The notes beneath the pieces were generated by a model. It was not told the origin of the DNA. It made no database searches and saw nothing but the letters and a program-made list of their open reading frames with translations. A DNA stretch of 64,000 nt from Orientallactaga sibirica (taxonomy: Eukaryota; Chordata; Mammalia; Rodentia; Dipodidae). This document shows, one piece after another, positions 47,401-60,400 of the stretch (positions are counted from its first letter, which is position 1; the number at the start of each line of letters is the position of its first letter). The stretch spans positions 11,142,501 to 11,206,500 of the forward strand of contig JAEOAD010000018.1 of assembly GCA_036365145.1 (NCBI GenBank). The letters run 5' to 3'. A program made the translations under genes and the position numbers.

Positions 47401-50400
47401 TCAGGGAAGCGAGAGAACAGAGCATGAGCATATGTTGAAAGCCTGGCAGTGAGGAAGAGAATGAAGACACAGAGAAAGATGGCGAGACCCCACACATCCC
47501 TGAAGTCATGGAGAGGGATGGAATTAAGAACAGTGCTGGTGGGGGGGGGGGTGAAGAATGCAGCCTGACATGGGAACAATCCCTCTGCCTCGGGCAGTCC
47601 AGACAGGGAACAGCAGGTTTCAAAGCAAGCACATCTGGAGATTTGGGAAGTTGTATGATGGCTTTTGTGTTTCCCGTGAAGAAGGATGTGAGGCCATTAC
47701 TGAAAGAGAGCGGAGCAGGGATGGATAGGGGATTGTATCAGAGCTGAGAAGATCACTACAGCAGAGCAGGAGGGTGAGCTGTCCAGAAGGGAAAAAGAGG
47801 AGTACAGAGGAAGGAAGGGAAAGGGAAATCAGCCAGACTCGGCATGTCCATCTGGGCTGGGATCACAAGTTTGTGAGGACACTCAGTGTTCTCTGTTATA
47901 GGACTTTCCTCTGTCTGTCCCTAGCTGTCCAGGGCAGTCATAAAGAACAACGAAGACTCGTCCATCTGGCAGCATCACTGGTGGAGATGTAGCAGGATAC
48001 TGCCAGTGTGGGGGCTGACTTTCTCAATTGCATCCCCTATAAAGAGCATGCTTCTGCCTAGCTGCAAACGCCAAAAGCTCCACTCACACGTGTGAGCATG
48101 ACTTCACACATGTCCCCTGGAAGCACTTGGCTTCCTCTCACCTAAAAGACTTTCATTGAAGAAAACAGAGTTCAGTACAGGAAATGCTTGCTGCCTCTAT
48201 TGGGTCGGTCCCCTTATTTTTAAGGAAGGCTTACATTCTTAGCACAAGATACTGTGTTCACCACCGCATCCCATCAGTCCCTAAAATGCTCTGGGAAACC
48301 TCAAAGACAGTGACTGGCCTTGTAGACCTTTCATTTGGAACGTTTGGCATCAGCTTTTGAATGAGACCATGCTGTTGGCAGGAAAGAGCCACTGATTTCA
48401 CAGAGCATGGGTGATTTCATGAAGCAGGACTAAATGCAGGTTTTGTGGTAATTATAAACAAGTAAACAGTTTGAAAGACAAAAGGGCATTCTTCTATACT
48501 GACCTGAGAACTACACTTGTGGCACCTCCCTCTTTTTAATTACCCAGTTTTCTACCAGACACCTCAAGAAGTAAGACTTCTACAAGTACCACCTATGCGG
48601 AAGGGTGGGGTAAGGAGATCGTAGATACCCCATGCCTGTGGCCCAAGTGCAATGACTCTGACATCATGTGATGTTCCTAGCCTTTCTTTTGCCTCTAACT
48701 CAAAGGCTTCCATGAGCCTCTGTCTCTTTAAAGATTCCTTACTTTGCAGAAAACTTGTTGTCTCCTTTGATTTATTGACAGATTTTCTTTCCTCTCCCTC
48801 TCTCTCTCTACTGGGTATTGAACCCAGGGTCTTATACATATTGGGCAAGTGCTTTATACTGGCCACATCCATAACTCTGAAGTACAACCTTTAATCTAAG
48901 AATGTGAGCAAATAAGTTTCTCCTATGTGGAGTTCTTTCTCATACCTGGCAGACCCCACATCACTAACTTTATGACAGTTTTAGGAAATTTATGCCTACA
49001 TTGGTGTTAATGAAGGCTTGCATTGTACTGGGGCCTGTTTCTTTCAGGGAAAGGATTTAGACACATACACCAGAGGAAGTCTGATGATTACACTGACTCC
49101 AGGTTTTAAAGGGCAAATTAGGGCTATAGTTGGTAAAGTACTTGCTTTGAAAAGGCAGACATAGTGGCAAGTGCTTGCAATTACAGAACAGGGGAGGCAG
49201 AGACAGGATTCCTAGAGCTACCTGGCTAGCCAATTTAGCCAGTCCAAACCAATGACACCCTGTTGCAAAGCCAGGTGTCTGAGCAGTACGACACCTGAGG
49301 TTGTCCTCTGGCCTCCACACATGCATGCACACATATTCACTTGCACACCTATACACAACAACAAAAAAAGCAGAATAAATGCCACCTCCTCTTCCTAGGG
49401 CGCGGGGTTAGCATCTGTAGTAGTTGGAATGTATGTCCTCCATAGCCTCAGGTATTTTTTACAAAGGTTAAACTTCCTGCTTAAGTCTCCAGCAGCCTGC
49501 TGGAGGGGGCAGGTCACGAGAGGTGGAGCGGAATTCCAGCCCAAAGGTATGCAGAGAGGGTTTGAGCTCAGGCGGGTCCTTATTTGCTGCCTTTTGGTGT
49601 TTGCTGGCTGTTTGGTTGTGTCTCTCTGCCTGGATCTGTGAAAGGGAGCCAGGTTATTCTGTCATTGACGGAACTTCCCTTGGATCTGTATGCCTGAAAT
49701 AGACTTGGTCCTCTCGTACACTGTGTCTGGATGGATGTTCATCAGAGCATTGTGGCGCTAACTATGACACCATCCTATTTTAAATCAAATTCCTTGAAGT
49801 CAGCAATGCTGTTGACCATGGAGAACACATTTCTATTGAATGAGTGAATTACTGAAAATAAGGGATAGTGTCAAGAAAGTGAAGAGCACATCATATGTAC
49901 GCTTAAGCTGGTCCATCAAAGTGCAATCATTCAGAAATTTCCTTTACTGCTGGTGCTTTACCAAAGAACCCAGACCAAGGAAGACAACATCACTACAAAA
50001 TGCCTGACAAGACGCTCCACAATACCAATGTCATCACTGCTCCTCCTCCCTGCATATCCACCCTACGTGATAAAGAGGAGCAAACACTCACGTCATGAGG
50101 AAGATGCCTCCAGTGTTGGACACACAGCCTCTGCTGGTTGGGGTGGCATGCTTGTCATAGCCACACACCCCACACAGCAAACCCAAGAAGAAAAATGTCA
50201 CGATGAGGGTCAGCAAGAAGCAGACTATCAAGCCACCCAGCCACCTGGTGAAGTAAGCACAGGGTTACCATACATCAGACATGTGATGACTTCACAAGCC
50301 AGGAGGTGAGCAATTCCTGCCCATCCAACAACAGAGGGCAAGATTGTTTGACAAAATCCCTTCCTACCCCAAATCCCTAACCCTAACAACTGAGACATTT

Positions 50401-53400
50401 TCATCTTGGCTTTGAAGTGTTCCCCTCAAAGGCGGTGGTGGACTTACTGTGGCAGATGGTGTACAAGGCTTACAGCTGGTCTTCCTGACTTTCCCTCAGG
50501 CCCAGGTCAGAGCACCTCCAAGATGGTTCATCTCTGGTTGTCAACTTGAATGGATTTAATAATCACCTTGGAATCAAAACTCTGGGAATATCTATGATTG
50601 ATTTTCTAGGCTGTGTTAATTGAGGTGGCAAAACCTACCCTAAATGTGGGCAGTGCCATCACATGGGCTGAGGTTGTGGATTAAATAAAAGCAGGAAGTG
50701 AGCTGATCAGCAACATTCATCACAGACCAACATTCATCACTATGGACTGAATTGACCAGCTCCTCACTTCCTTCACTATGGACTGAATGTGACCAGTTGC
50801 CTCACTCTCTGCTTCCTCTCTGTGGACTGAATGTGACCAGCTGCTTCCTCACTATGGACTGACCAGCAGCCTCACTCTCTGCTTCCTCCCTGTGGACTGA
50901 ATGTGACCAGCTTCCTCCTCACTATGGACGGAATGTGACCAGCTGCCTCACTCTCTGCTTCCTCACTATGGACTGAATGTGACCAGCAGCCTCACTCTCT
51001 GCTTCCTCCCTGTGGGCTGAATGTGACCAGCTGCCTCACTCTCTGCTTCCTCACTATGGACTGAATGTGACCAGCTGCCTCACTCTCTGCTTCCTCACTA
51101 TGGACTGAATGTGACCAGCTGCCTCACTCTCTGCTTCCTCCCTGTGGACTGAATGTGACCAGCTGCCTCACTCTCTGCTTCCTCACTGTGGACTGAATGT
51201 GACCAGCTGCCTCACTCTCTGCTCCCTCACTATGGACTGAATGTGACCAGCTGCCTCACTCTCTGCTCCCTCCCTGTGGGCTGAATGTGACCAGCTGCCT
51301 CACTCTCTCCTTCCTCACTATGGACTGAATATGACCAGCTGCCTCACTCTCTGCTCCCTCCCTGTGGACTGAATGTGACCAGCTGCCTCACTCTCTGCTT
51401 CCTCACTGTGGGCTGAATGTGACCAGCTGCCTCACTCTCTGCTTCCTCTCTGTGGACTGAATATGACCAGCTGACCAGCTGCCTCCTGTGGACTGACCAG
51501 CTGCCTCACTCTCTGCTTCTTCCTCTTCCTCCCTATGGACTGAATGTGACCAGCTGCTTCCTCTCTGTGGACTGAATGTGACCAGCTGCCTCACTCTCTG
51601 CTTCCTCCCTGTGGACTGAATGTGACCAGCTGCCTCACTCTCTGCTTCCTCCCTGTGGACTGAATGTGACCAGCTGCCTCACTCTCTGCTTCCTCCCTGT
51701 GGACTGAATGACCAGCTGACCAGCTTCCTCCCTGTGGCCTCAGCTCTCTGCTTCCTCCTGTGGGCTGAATGTGACCAGCTGCCTCACTCTCTGCTTCCTC
51801 CCTGTGGCTGAATGTGACCAGCTGCCTCACTCTCTGCTCCTCACTGTGGGCTGAATGTGACCAGCTCCTCACTATGGACTGAATGTGACCAGCTGCCTCA
51901 CTCTCTGCTTCCTCACTATGGACTGAATGTGGACTGACCAGCTGCCTGGGCTGAATGTGACTCACTCTCTCCTTCCTCACTATGGACTGACCAGCTGCCT
52001 CACTCTCTGCTCCCTCCCTGTGGACTGACCAATGACCAGCTGCCTCACTCTCTGCTTCCTCTCTGTGGACCAGACCAGCTGCCTCACTCTCTGCTCCTCC
52101 TGGACTGAATGGACCACTGAATGGGCTGAATGACCAGCTGCCTCACTCTCTGCTTCCTCACTATGGACTGAATATGACCAGCTGCCTCACTCCTCACTGA
52201 CCTGCCTCACTCTTGCCTCACTATGGACTGAATGTGACCAGCTGCCTCACTCTCTGCTTCCTCACTATGGACTGAATGTGACCAGCTGCCTCACTCTCTG
52301 CTTCCTCACTATGGACTGAATGTGACCGTTGCCTCAAACTCACATCACCATGCCTTCCTCAGTGGACGAATGACCATCTGCTTCCTCTTTGTGGACAGAT
52401 GTGACCAACTGCTAGCCAAAATAAAGTTTTCCTTCCTTATGTTGATTCTTGTGAGTTATTTGTTTGCAGACAATGAGCTGAAGTGTGGACTGATACCGTT
52501 GCCTCAAACTCACATCACCACCCTTCCTCAGTTTTAAACCCTGTCAAGATTCCTTATGTTATTGTTGTTTGCAGCAAAATGCAGACAGGCCATGATCCTA
52601 TTGTTGGAAAATGCAGACAGGCCATGATCAGACTCCACAGAGAGAAACAGCAAGTTCTTTTCCTTGGCCTTGTTTGAAAATGTTTTGGGGTTATAGAAAT
52701 GTTCTGGGGCACTGTGTTCCTTACTGAAGCAGAAACATACTACGTGGAAGATGCATGAATTTTATGAGCATCTTAAATCAAATGCCTGCAGAATGCAAAT
52801 CTCAATTTTGTAATGGTCCTATGAGACATTTTTGGACAGTGGATAATCAAATAGGGATTACTGCATTCCCGGAACACTGGGGAGCATTGAAGGGCAGGAA
52901 TGCTTCCTGACGTTTAAGATAGTAACAGAAAGACAGAACTTGCTTCTGTTCCAGGCCTCTGGACAAAAGTCACCACTAAAAATTGTCATTCAATTAAGAG
53001 CAATCTTGGTAATTACAATAATAGCCACCAGCAGCAATTTTCATATTGGGAACACATAATTAAGTAAGCCATAGTGTCTGATGTCAGAAAACTTTTAGAG
53101 TTAATGGTTTGTTGAACTTCTTTTTAAGGTAATCTCATGGCCTCTCGGGAAGGAGGAGGAAGAGCCTGAAAAAAAAGGCAGACAAGTGGCTGTACTACTC
53201 CTTCTCACTTGTGAAGCTCTATCTCTAATGAGTTTGTGAGTTAATTGACCTGCTGGTGTGGCCTAACCCCCCAGTGGGATCAATGACACATAGCATAGCA
53301 AATAACAAATAACACAACACAAACACAACAAACATAACATAACATAACATAACATAACATAACATAACATAACATAACATAACAGTTAGGGCTTAACCTC

Positions 53401-56400
53401 CCCCCATCCACCATATTCCAATAGCTTTAAAGTGAGTCACTCCCTTCCATGAGCCCCAAAGTCCTTGTCTGCAAAACTGGTTTAAGACAGAACAACTGAG
53501 GGGATGTTTGGTGAGAACATGAATGAAGTTCCTGGTGGACACACTAAAGCTTCTCTAAGTGGGAGCCATTATTGTTACTACTTTATTATTTGTCTTGTGT
53601 TCTGATACAAAAAAATTATACAAAGAAGAAGGAGTCTCTGACCCCTCCAGTGGCAGGTCCTAAGACTGAGCCTTGTAGAGAGGGAAATACACCTCCCAAG
53701 AGCCTGCCTATGTACCAGTCTCAGTCCCTCCCTTCACTGTTCTGTGTGGAGTGATCACAATCACTCTCCCAGCTCAACCCCACACGTAACAGCTGCTCCC
53801 CTGAGTTCAAAGGCAACTTAGTAGCCTCAAGGTAGAGCAGAGAAAACCAGGTTCCTCCAGGAAAGCTAACCTCTGTGTGCATTCATTTATCAACCAAACA
53901 AAAGAGAACCTTTTCCAAATGCCCTTCTTAATTACTGAAAAGTTTCCAAATTCCATTACATGTTTATTAATTATAACAAAAAATCTAGAAGCTACTACAG
54001 ACACTGCTGAATATCTGGCTAAAGAACTTCCCATTCCCAGCTTCTGTTTTAGATAAGGAGCAGTTTATGAATTGCATGTCATTCTTACTCAGGGACAACT
54101 CTGTGTTATTCTAGTTTTGCTGCCTGACTGAGCACTTTGACCTTTTAAAGAACATAAATTAGGGGTTGTTCATATCAAGCCACAGCCTCTTTGTGTCACA
54201 TGCTCAGGCAGTGTTGAGGTTTTTATTTGGCTCCTCGTTTTCCAGGTCCAGGGAGACACTCACCAGTAGGAGTCATGCTCTTCCAACATGGGCAGCTTCT
54301 TGTGGAAGTAACTTTCGTAGTTATCAAGGTAACTAGTGAATCCAGACAGAGTTTTCTGAATAGGAATCTGTTGGGTTATGTCATTAATGTCTGAGCCAAT
54401 GGAATTCAAGACCACTTTGACATCTGAAAATAATGGAACGTTGGTTAGCACCTCAAACATGGAAGACACAGAGACTTTTGGGACCAAGAAAAGCTAAGCC
54501 ACTTATTTTTTTTTGCCATGTTTTGAGTGTTTTAAATAAGGTAAGTTTCTACAAGTATGAATACAGCCAAGACCATCTAAAAGCAGTAACTAAGCCAATC
54601 AGCAAGCTCTGAGCAGAGTTTCAATGAGATGGTGCTGAAGTCAAGCCAGTTTTCTTTTTCCATTACCTTGCAAGGAAAAAAGTGAGAGGAGAGGGAAACA
54701 GGTGACCAAAATGCAGGATTGCCTACTGTGTGCCAGGCATTTCACTCAGTATTGAGCTGTTTATTCCAATGAGGCAGATACTCCTAATCCCACTTCACTG
54801 AGGTGACCCTGAGGCTCACAGAGGTTGTTACTTATTGATAAGTCTCTTAGAAAGGAGGAAAGTCCTGTTAAATGACCTTGCAATAAATATAGTAATTCTA
54901 CCCTTTAAGAAATGGCCTTCAGACCCAGGCATGGTGGTGTATGCCTCTAATCCCAGCACTTGGGAGGCAAAGCAGGAGGATTGTTGAATGTCTGAGGGCA
55001 GCCTGGCCTACATAGTGAGAATCAAAGAAAAGAAAGAACACGAGAAGGAGAGAGAGAGAAAGAAGAAGAGGAAAGGGGGAGTGGAAGACAGGAGAGAAAA
55101 GAGAGAGTGGAGAGGATAAAGATAGGGCATTCAGGGCCATAACTCTCCAAGATCATTTTTCTGGACAAATAACTCTAGGTAATATGTTTGTTAAAATTTT
55201 ACTTGGTCCATTCAATTTTGGATTTATTAAAGAAGTATCCTGTGTTTGCTATATACCAAAAGAACCAATATTCCCGTGATCAAATGGTTTCTGCTTATAT
55301 CTGTAACACTTTTCCAGAGACAAGGCAAATTCAAGAAAGACCAGTTTGATAGAATGCGTCTGTCCATGCTAACATGTCAGATGTACTTTGGCTGCAGTGT
55401 GTTCCCTGGACCAGCACTCCCATTAGTTCTGAGGTTGGATTTACTCATGGGCTCTGGACAGAGGCACAACCAAGAACATATGCATCAGTTAAAAGTCCAC
55501 TGATCCTACATGGGAAGGAACTCTCCTGGTAATGGCAACAGAACAAGCAGTTCACAAAATGTGATCCAGGGACTTCTGGTGAACTTTGAGTAAGAGGTAG
55601 AGATAGCAGCTTGGTCCAAAATGAGATCACATATAAAAATGGTAGGAATCTTTTAAAAAGTGTATTTTTCACATAGATATGAAATCTAGAAACCAAAGGG
55701 ACAGACATAAGCAGCCAAACACCCTGTGTTTGGATATAGTCCACGAGGACACCTGTGTTGCTCACTGTCTCCTCAAGTAGCTCATGTACAGAAGTCCCCA
55801 AGGATCCTTGACCCTAGGACTTCATGGACTCTTTTAACCTGGGGATTGGGAGATGTGCTACGCAGACACCCTGTCTGTATGAGTAGCTCCTTAGGGGATA
55901 TGTCTGCTTCTTAGCCTGTCTTGCCCTCATGTAAGATACCATACAGCTCCCTGGTCTTGCCAACTTTGGTCACCCTGAAGGTATGGTGCCCTATCTAAAG
56001 AAGCACACACCTTCTTCAAGCCTCAGTCTGCACACTGCCTTTTCCTGCAAAGCCTTTCTTTCACTCCCCTCTCCCCACTGCAGCTACCTTGCACATACTG
56101 GGCTGCATTCTCAGAGTCTGACCCATGGCATCTGAGTGCATGACTAGCTTAAAGACAATCAGTGGTTATTCCTTATGTTTCTCACATGCCTGGCATCTGG
56201 AAGAACCTGGCACAAAGTAGGCACTTTAATATGTACTCAGGCTGGAACTGAAGAGTCAAGGCCCACGTGCTAAGGAAATGAAAATAAAAGCTGATGTCCA
56301 GGCTGATGAACTGGCGCTTTCTGGCCCTAGGAAAATGGGACTTGTGTTCAAGCAGTGAACCACAGGCCCTGGCCTTGCTCATGCATGCCATGCATTTTGC

Positions 56401-57368
56401 TTTATCAGACTTACAAGGGAGGGCTGCACACATAGGCAGAAGATGTCCACAGAGGGAAACAAGAAGTTAAACACAGACATTAGTGACCAGGTGACGTCAC
56501 ACAGCATGCAGTAGCCCCAGGTGTTATCAGAGAAAAGCACAAACTTTGTCTGCAATGTCTTAATAGTATAGCAACCTGTACCAAACAAAAACTAAATCAC
56601 TACGTGACAAGGTGAAATAGCCTCACCCTTGAGAGAACACCATCAGGGAAATTTAAAATCAAACTGTTAGCATAATATCTTACAACCACTTGGTTAATAG
56701 ATGAAAGAAGTGCTGGGAAGATAAATTTTTAGAAGGAGAAGATGATCTTCAGAGATCTGTTTTTTTCCTCCAAGTTCATCCCATCCTGGCACAAAAAGCT
56801 GTTGGCGTACATTCTGTGTGTGTACTCACCACTACACTCCATAACCTGAATAATACAGTATGACTCAATAATTGACAGCCTTACAATCCTCCCGCCAGAG
56901 ATGCTGTCTCCAAAACTCTAGGTAGCACCCAGAAAATGGAAGGGACCATTACATCAGCACCAAGGGAAAAAACCCTCCCAAAAGAGACAAGATAAATCTT
57001 TATACACACTATTTCTAAAAATAAGTAAATAAATGATATATTTAAAGCTTAAGCCAGGCACAGTGGTGCATGCTTCTAATCCCCTCACCAGGAGGTGGAG
57101 GCAGGAGGGTCACAAGCTCAAGGGTCCTTATCTACATAGAAAGCTTAAGACCAGCCTAGGCTACAGGTATCTCTGTCTTCAGAACTATCATCTGTAAGTT
57201 CATTTAGAAAATATCATAATTTATAACCAGGCGTGGTGGTGCACGCCTTTAATCCCAGCACTCAGGAGGCAGAGGCAGGAGGATCGCCATGAGTTTAAGG
57301 CCACCCTGAGACTGCAGAGTGAATTCCAGGTCAGCCTGAGCTAGAGGGAGACCCTACCTTAAAAAAGA

Positions 57369-57408
<40 letters not shown>

Positions 57409-60400
57409 AAGAAAGAAAGAAAAGAAAAAAAAGAAAGAAAACATCATAATCTATAGTTTTTACCACTAGGGAAAATAATCAGAATGTGACCTTCCAAACT
57501 GCAGCTGTCACAAGGCCTGGAAGAGTACATTACAGAGTGTAACCACTCTATTGCCACATATACCTACCTGGCCAGCCAGCAACATGAACTGTGTTAAATA
57601 ACAGTATTTTGTTTTTATGCTAATCTACATCACTAACTAAAGATGGCACAATTGAAAAACTCTAAGAATCATTTCATTCTCTCAAGGTTTTAGTAAATTT
57701 CTAAATTAGAAAAGAACAACATAAGTCATAGCAACCCCTTCTTTTGCACTGACCAATCATGGAGTTCTTAACAGAGAGAAAAACAAAGTGACCTCAAACT
57801 ATAAATCTTACCTGCTACCATGGCTGTAGTTTGGTTTTGTACCTTCTCAGGTATTTCGTCAAATGATGCATACCCCTAAAAAAATATTTCAAAATAAATC
57901 AATGTACAAGAAAATTTGAAGACTAATTGATTAGTAGTCATTTCCCACCTTTATGGGGAGCACAAACATAAATTAAAATATAATACTTATCTTAAAGTTG
58001 AAATTATCTTAACATGATCAAGAATCTAAAATAACCACTTTAGAGAGTTCTTGTTTTAACGTGTTTTTCTTAGTGCTGGGGATTGAATCCTGTACCTTGC
58101 GCATGCTAGGCAAGTACTCCACCACCACTGAGCTTATCCCTAGCCAAGAGCACTTTGCTCTAGTATAACAAATTGAAGACCCAGTTAAAAGTCTCTCATT
58201 CTGAAAGAAGTTCTTTGGAGAGCACTTGAGCTCAGAGTAACTCGAGGTGTCAAAAGATGTGTGTGGAGAAAATACAAAGAAGGATAAGGACATGGTATGC
58301 ATCAAGGAAATAAGAGTCATGAGTCACTGTGACAGTAAGGTACTTAGCATAAACATTTATGAAGAGAAAACTAGAGTAAAGTTCATTTGGTGACTTTATT
58401 AAAAGTACTTCTTGGGGCTGGAGAGATGGCATAGCAGTTAAGGAGTTTGCCTGTAAAGCCAAAGGACCCAGGTTTGATTCCCCAGGACACACATAAGCCA
58501 GATGCACAAAGGGCACATGCATCTAGAGTTTGTTTGCAGTGGCTACAGGTCCTGGTGTGCCCATTCTCTCCCTGTCTCTCTTCTCTCTCTATCTCTATCT
58601 CTCTGCTTGCAAATAAATAAATAATTTTTAAGTACTTTTTGTGGGATGTTCTCATCATTTTAAAATCAACCTATTTGCTTACACAGATTTTATAGGGATT
58701 TTTACAGAAACATATCTTCATACCAGAGGTTACCAGAGGTCCTCCCATGGATATATGGTCATGCCTGGAGACATTTCTATTGTCACAGTTGGGGAGTGCT
58801 ACTGGCACTGTGTAAGAACAGGTCAGCAATGCTAATTAATGTACCATGATACATAAAAAAGCCTCCACAAGACAAACTCTGATCTATACAATATGAATGT
58901 ACAGATACAAAGCAGATTTGTAAATGTAGACTATTATTTTCCAGTGCAATTATGAAATGAGAAATCGAATTGTACAGAAGGAAAAAATGTCCCAAAATAT
59001 AGCTTATGGAGAAAATGCAAATGGTTGTGAGGCTGAAACACAGCTCCTAACAACTATGCCCAGCTATGCAGGCTCAGAGCTAATTGATGAGAGGGGAAGC
59101 TGGTTCTAAAGTACTCAGCTAATCGTCTAGTATTTCTTCTACTGGGCCTTACTTAACAAGTCTGCTGGTGGTGATGCTATCTGCTAGGGAACACTGGAGC
59201 TTATGTACTTCCTGAGATGTACAGGGCCATCCAATTTTGTCATTATTATATCAGGTACCAAGGGAAAAAAATGTCCATGAAGTCCATTTCCTCATGGGGA
59301 CCAAGCTGCACAGTGCCTGCTGGTTTTCAATAACTCTTCCACACTGCTCTACATTTGAACTTATAGGCATCACCCAACATGGGGTGAAATCTCATTGTTT
59401 AACAAGTATGATGACAGCAGGGTGCTCAGGCCAAGGATGTTGAACGAACACTTTAATGAATATTTCTATTAAGAAATATTTATTATATATTCAGTATCTA
59501 CTGGTAGAATAAATCACAGCAATTAGTAAGTTATTGGAGAAATAAATGTAATCCAGGTCGACACTGTGCCTACAGTTTTGAGGGTTGAATCAAGTGGCAA
59601 AAACAGAGGTATTAAGGGAGTTATAATTGTAGTTAGGAGGAACTTAGAGAATATTTGCTGAGTCAAGATGCTAGGTAGGAAAGACCCTGTAAAGGTGATA
59701 TACAGAACTCAATGGGTGGCCTTAGCATGTGCAAGGCTCTGCATTCCATCCCAGCATAAAACAAATACCAAGTAAAAAAGGTGATATATGAAGGCTAAGA
59801 AATTAAGTAGCTAGACAAAGGCAGGGAAAAAGAAAATGGCAGGCTGAAGGCACAGTATGTGCAAAGACAAGGAATTAGGAAAGAACAAAAATAAAACAAG
59901 CATGGCTACCTTGTGGGCAGAGAGAGGCAGCACTTTACAGCAAGAATAACATGGGTCCTTCACTGTACCCTCCTCTGTGTCCAGGAAGGGAGAAGTCATG
60001 GACATCCCTCTCTCAGAGGTCAATGCAATTGGGCTGTTTCCTATTTCCTTATGCATCCAACTACCCTTTACGATAGCATAAGTTATTAGAGTTGTTCAGA
60101 AAAAAAGACATACTTTTTTGACGAGGCCATCCAAATCAGTTTTAAGAATGTCATTAATATTGTTGAGTTCTGTATCCACAGATGGGAGCTGAAAATTTAT
60201 AAAACAAAATATTAAGGCAAGGTGGTTAACCCTCCCAATTCACCTTCTCAAAACAAAGGAATTATCTTCTACCCACATCTCCTAGCAGTGATTGGAGGGT
60301 TTAACCTGACTTTCTTCTGAACAATAGAATATTGTTTGGGAAAATCACAGTTCTATTCAGAGTGGTATACTTGTTTTTAAGTATTTGCAAGGTTTCCTGT

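Larger units (their letters stand above)
46697..50091 (-). other. PROM1: PROM1 intron, 3.4 kb
   Basis: Contains an ID-like piece (~48800-48880, minus), a B4/ID-like SINE (~49115-49350) and an LTR-like block (~49418-49768). The stretch 46700-48790 is unrecognised, G-rich around 47540, with only chance frames. Confidence 0.6.
50245..54263 (-). other. PROM1: PROM1 intron with minisatellite, 4.0 kb
   Basis: Contains an interspersed repeat whose middle has expanded into the minisatellite at 50740-52330, and a pentanucleotide repeat at 53312-53384. The flanks 52700-53300 and 53400-54260 are unrecognised. Confidence 0.7.
54424..57811 (-). other. PROM1: PROM1 intron, 3.4 kb
   Basis: Contains a B1-like SINE (54921-55100) and two adjacent B1-like SINEs (57053-57440). 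The stretch 55110-57050 shows nothing identifiable. Confidence 0.65.
57876..60113 (-). other. PROM1: PROM1 intron, 2.2 kb
   Basis: Contains an ID-like SINE (58059-58145, minus), a DIP-like SINE (58414-58628) and an ID-like piece near 59705-59765. The rest is unrecognised. Confidence 0.65.

Noticed and set aside
47222..47632. 136-codon minus-strand frame in a PROM1 intron, Ser/Pro-rich
   Set aside because: Low-complexity, overlaps frames on other strands, no splice link or recognisable domain.
51403..51980. Two long minus-strand frames with repeating RQLVTFSPQ / AGHIQST
   Set aside because: They are translations of the 44-base minisatellite; no start context, splice logic or family similarity.
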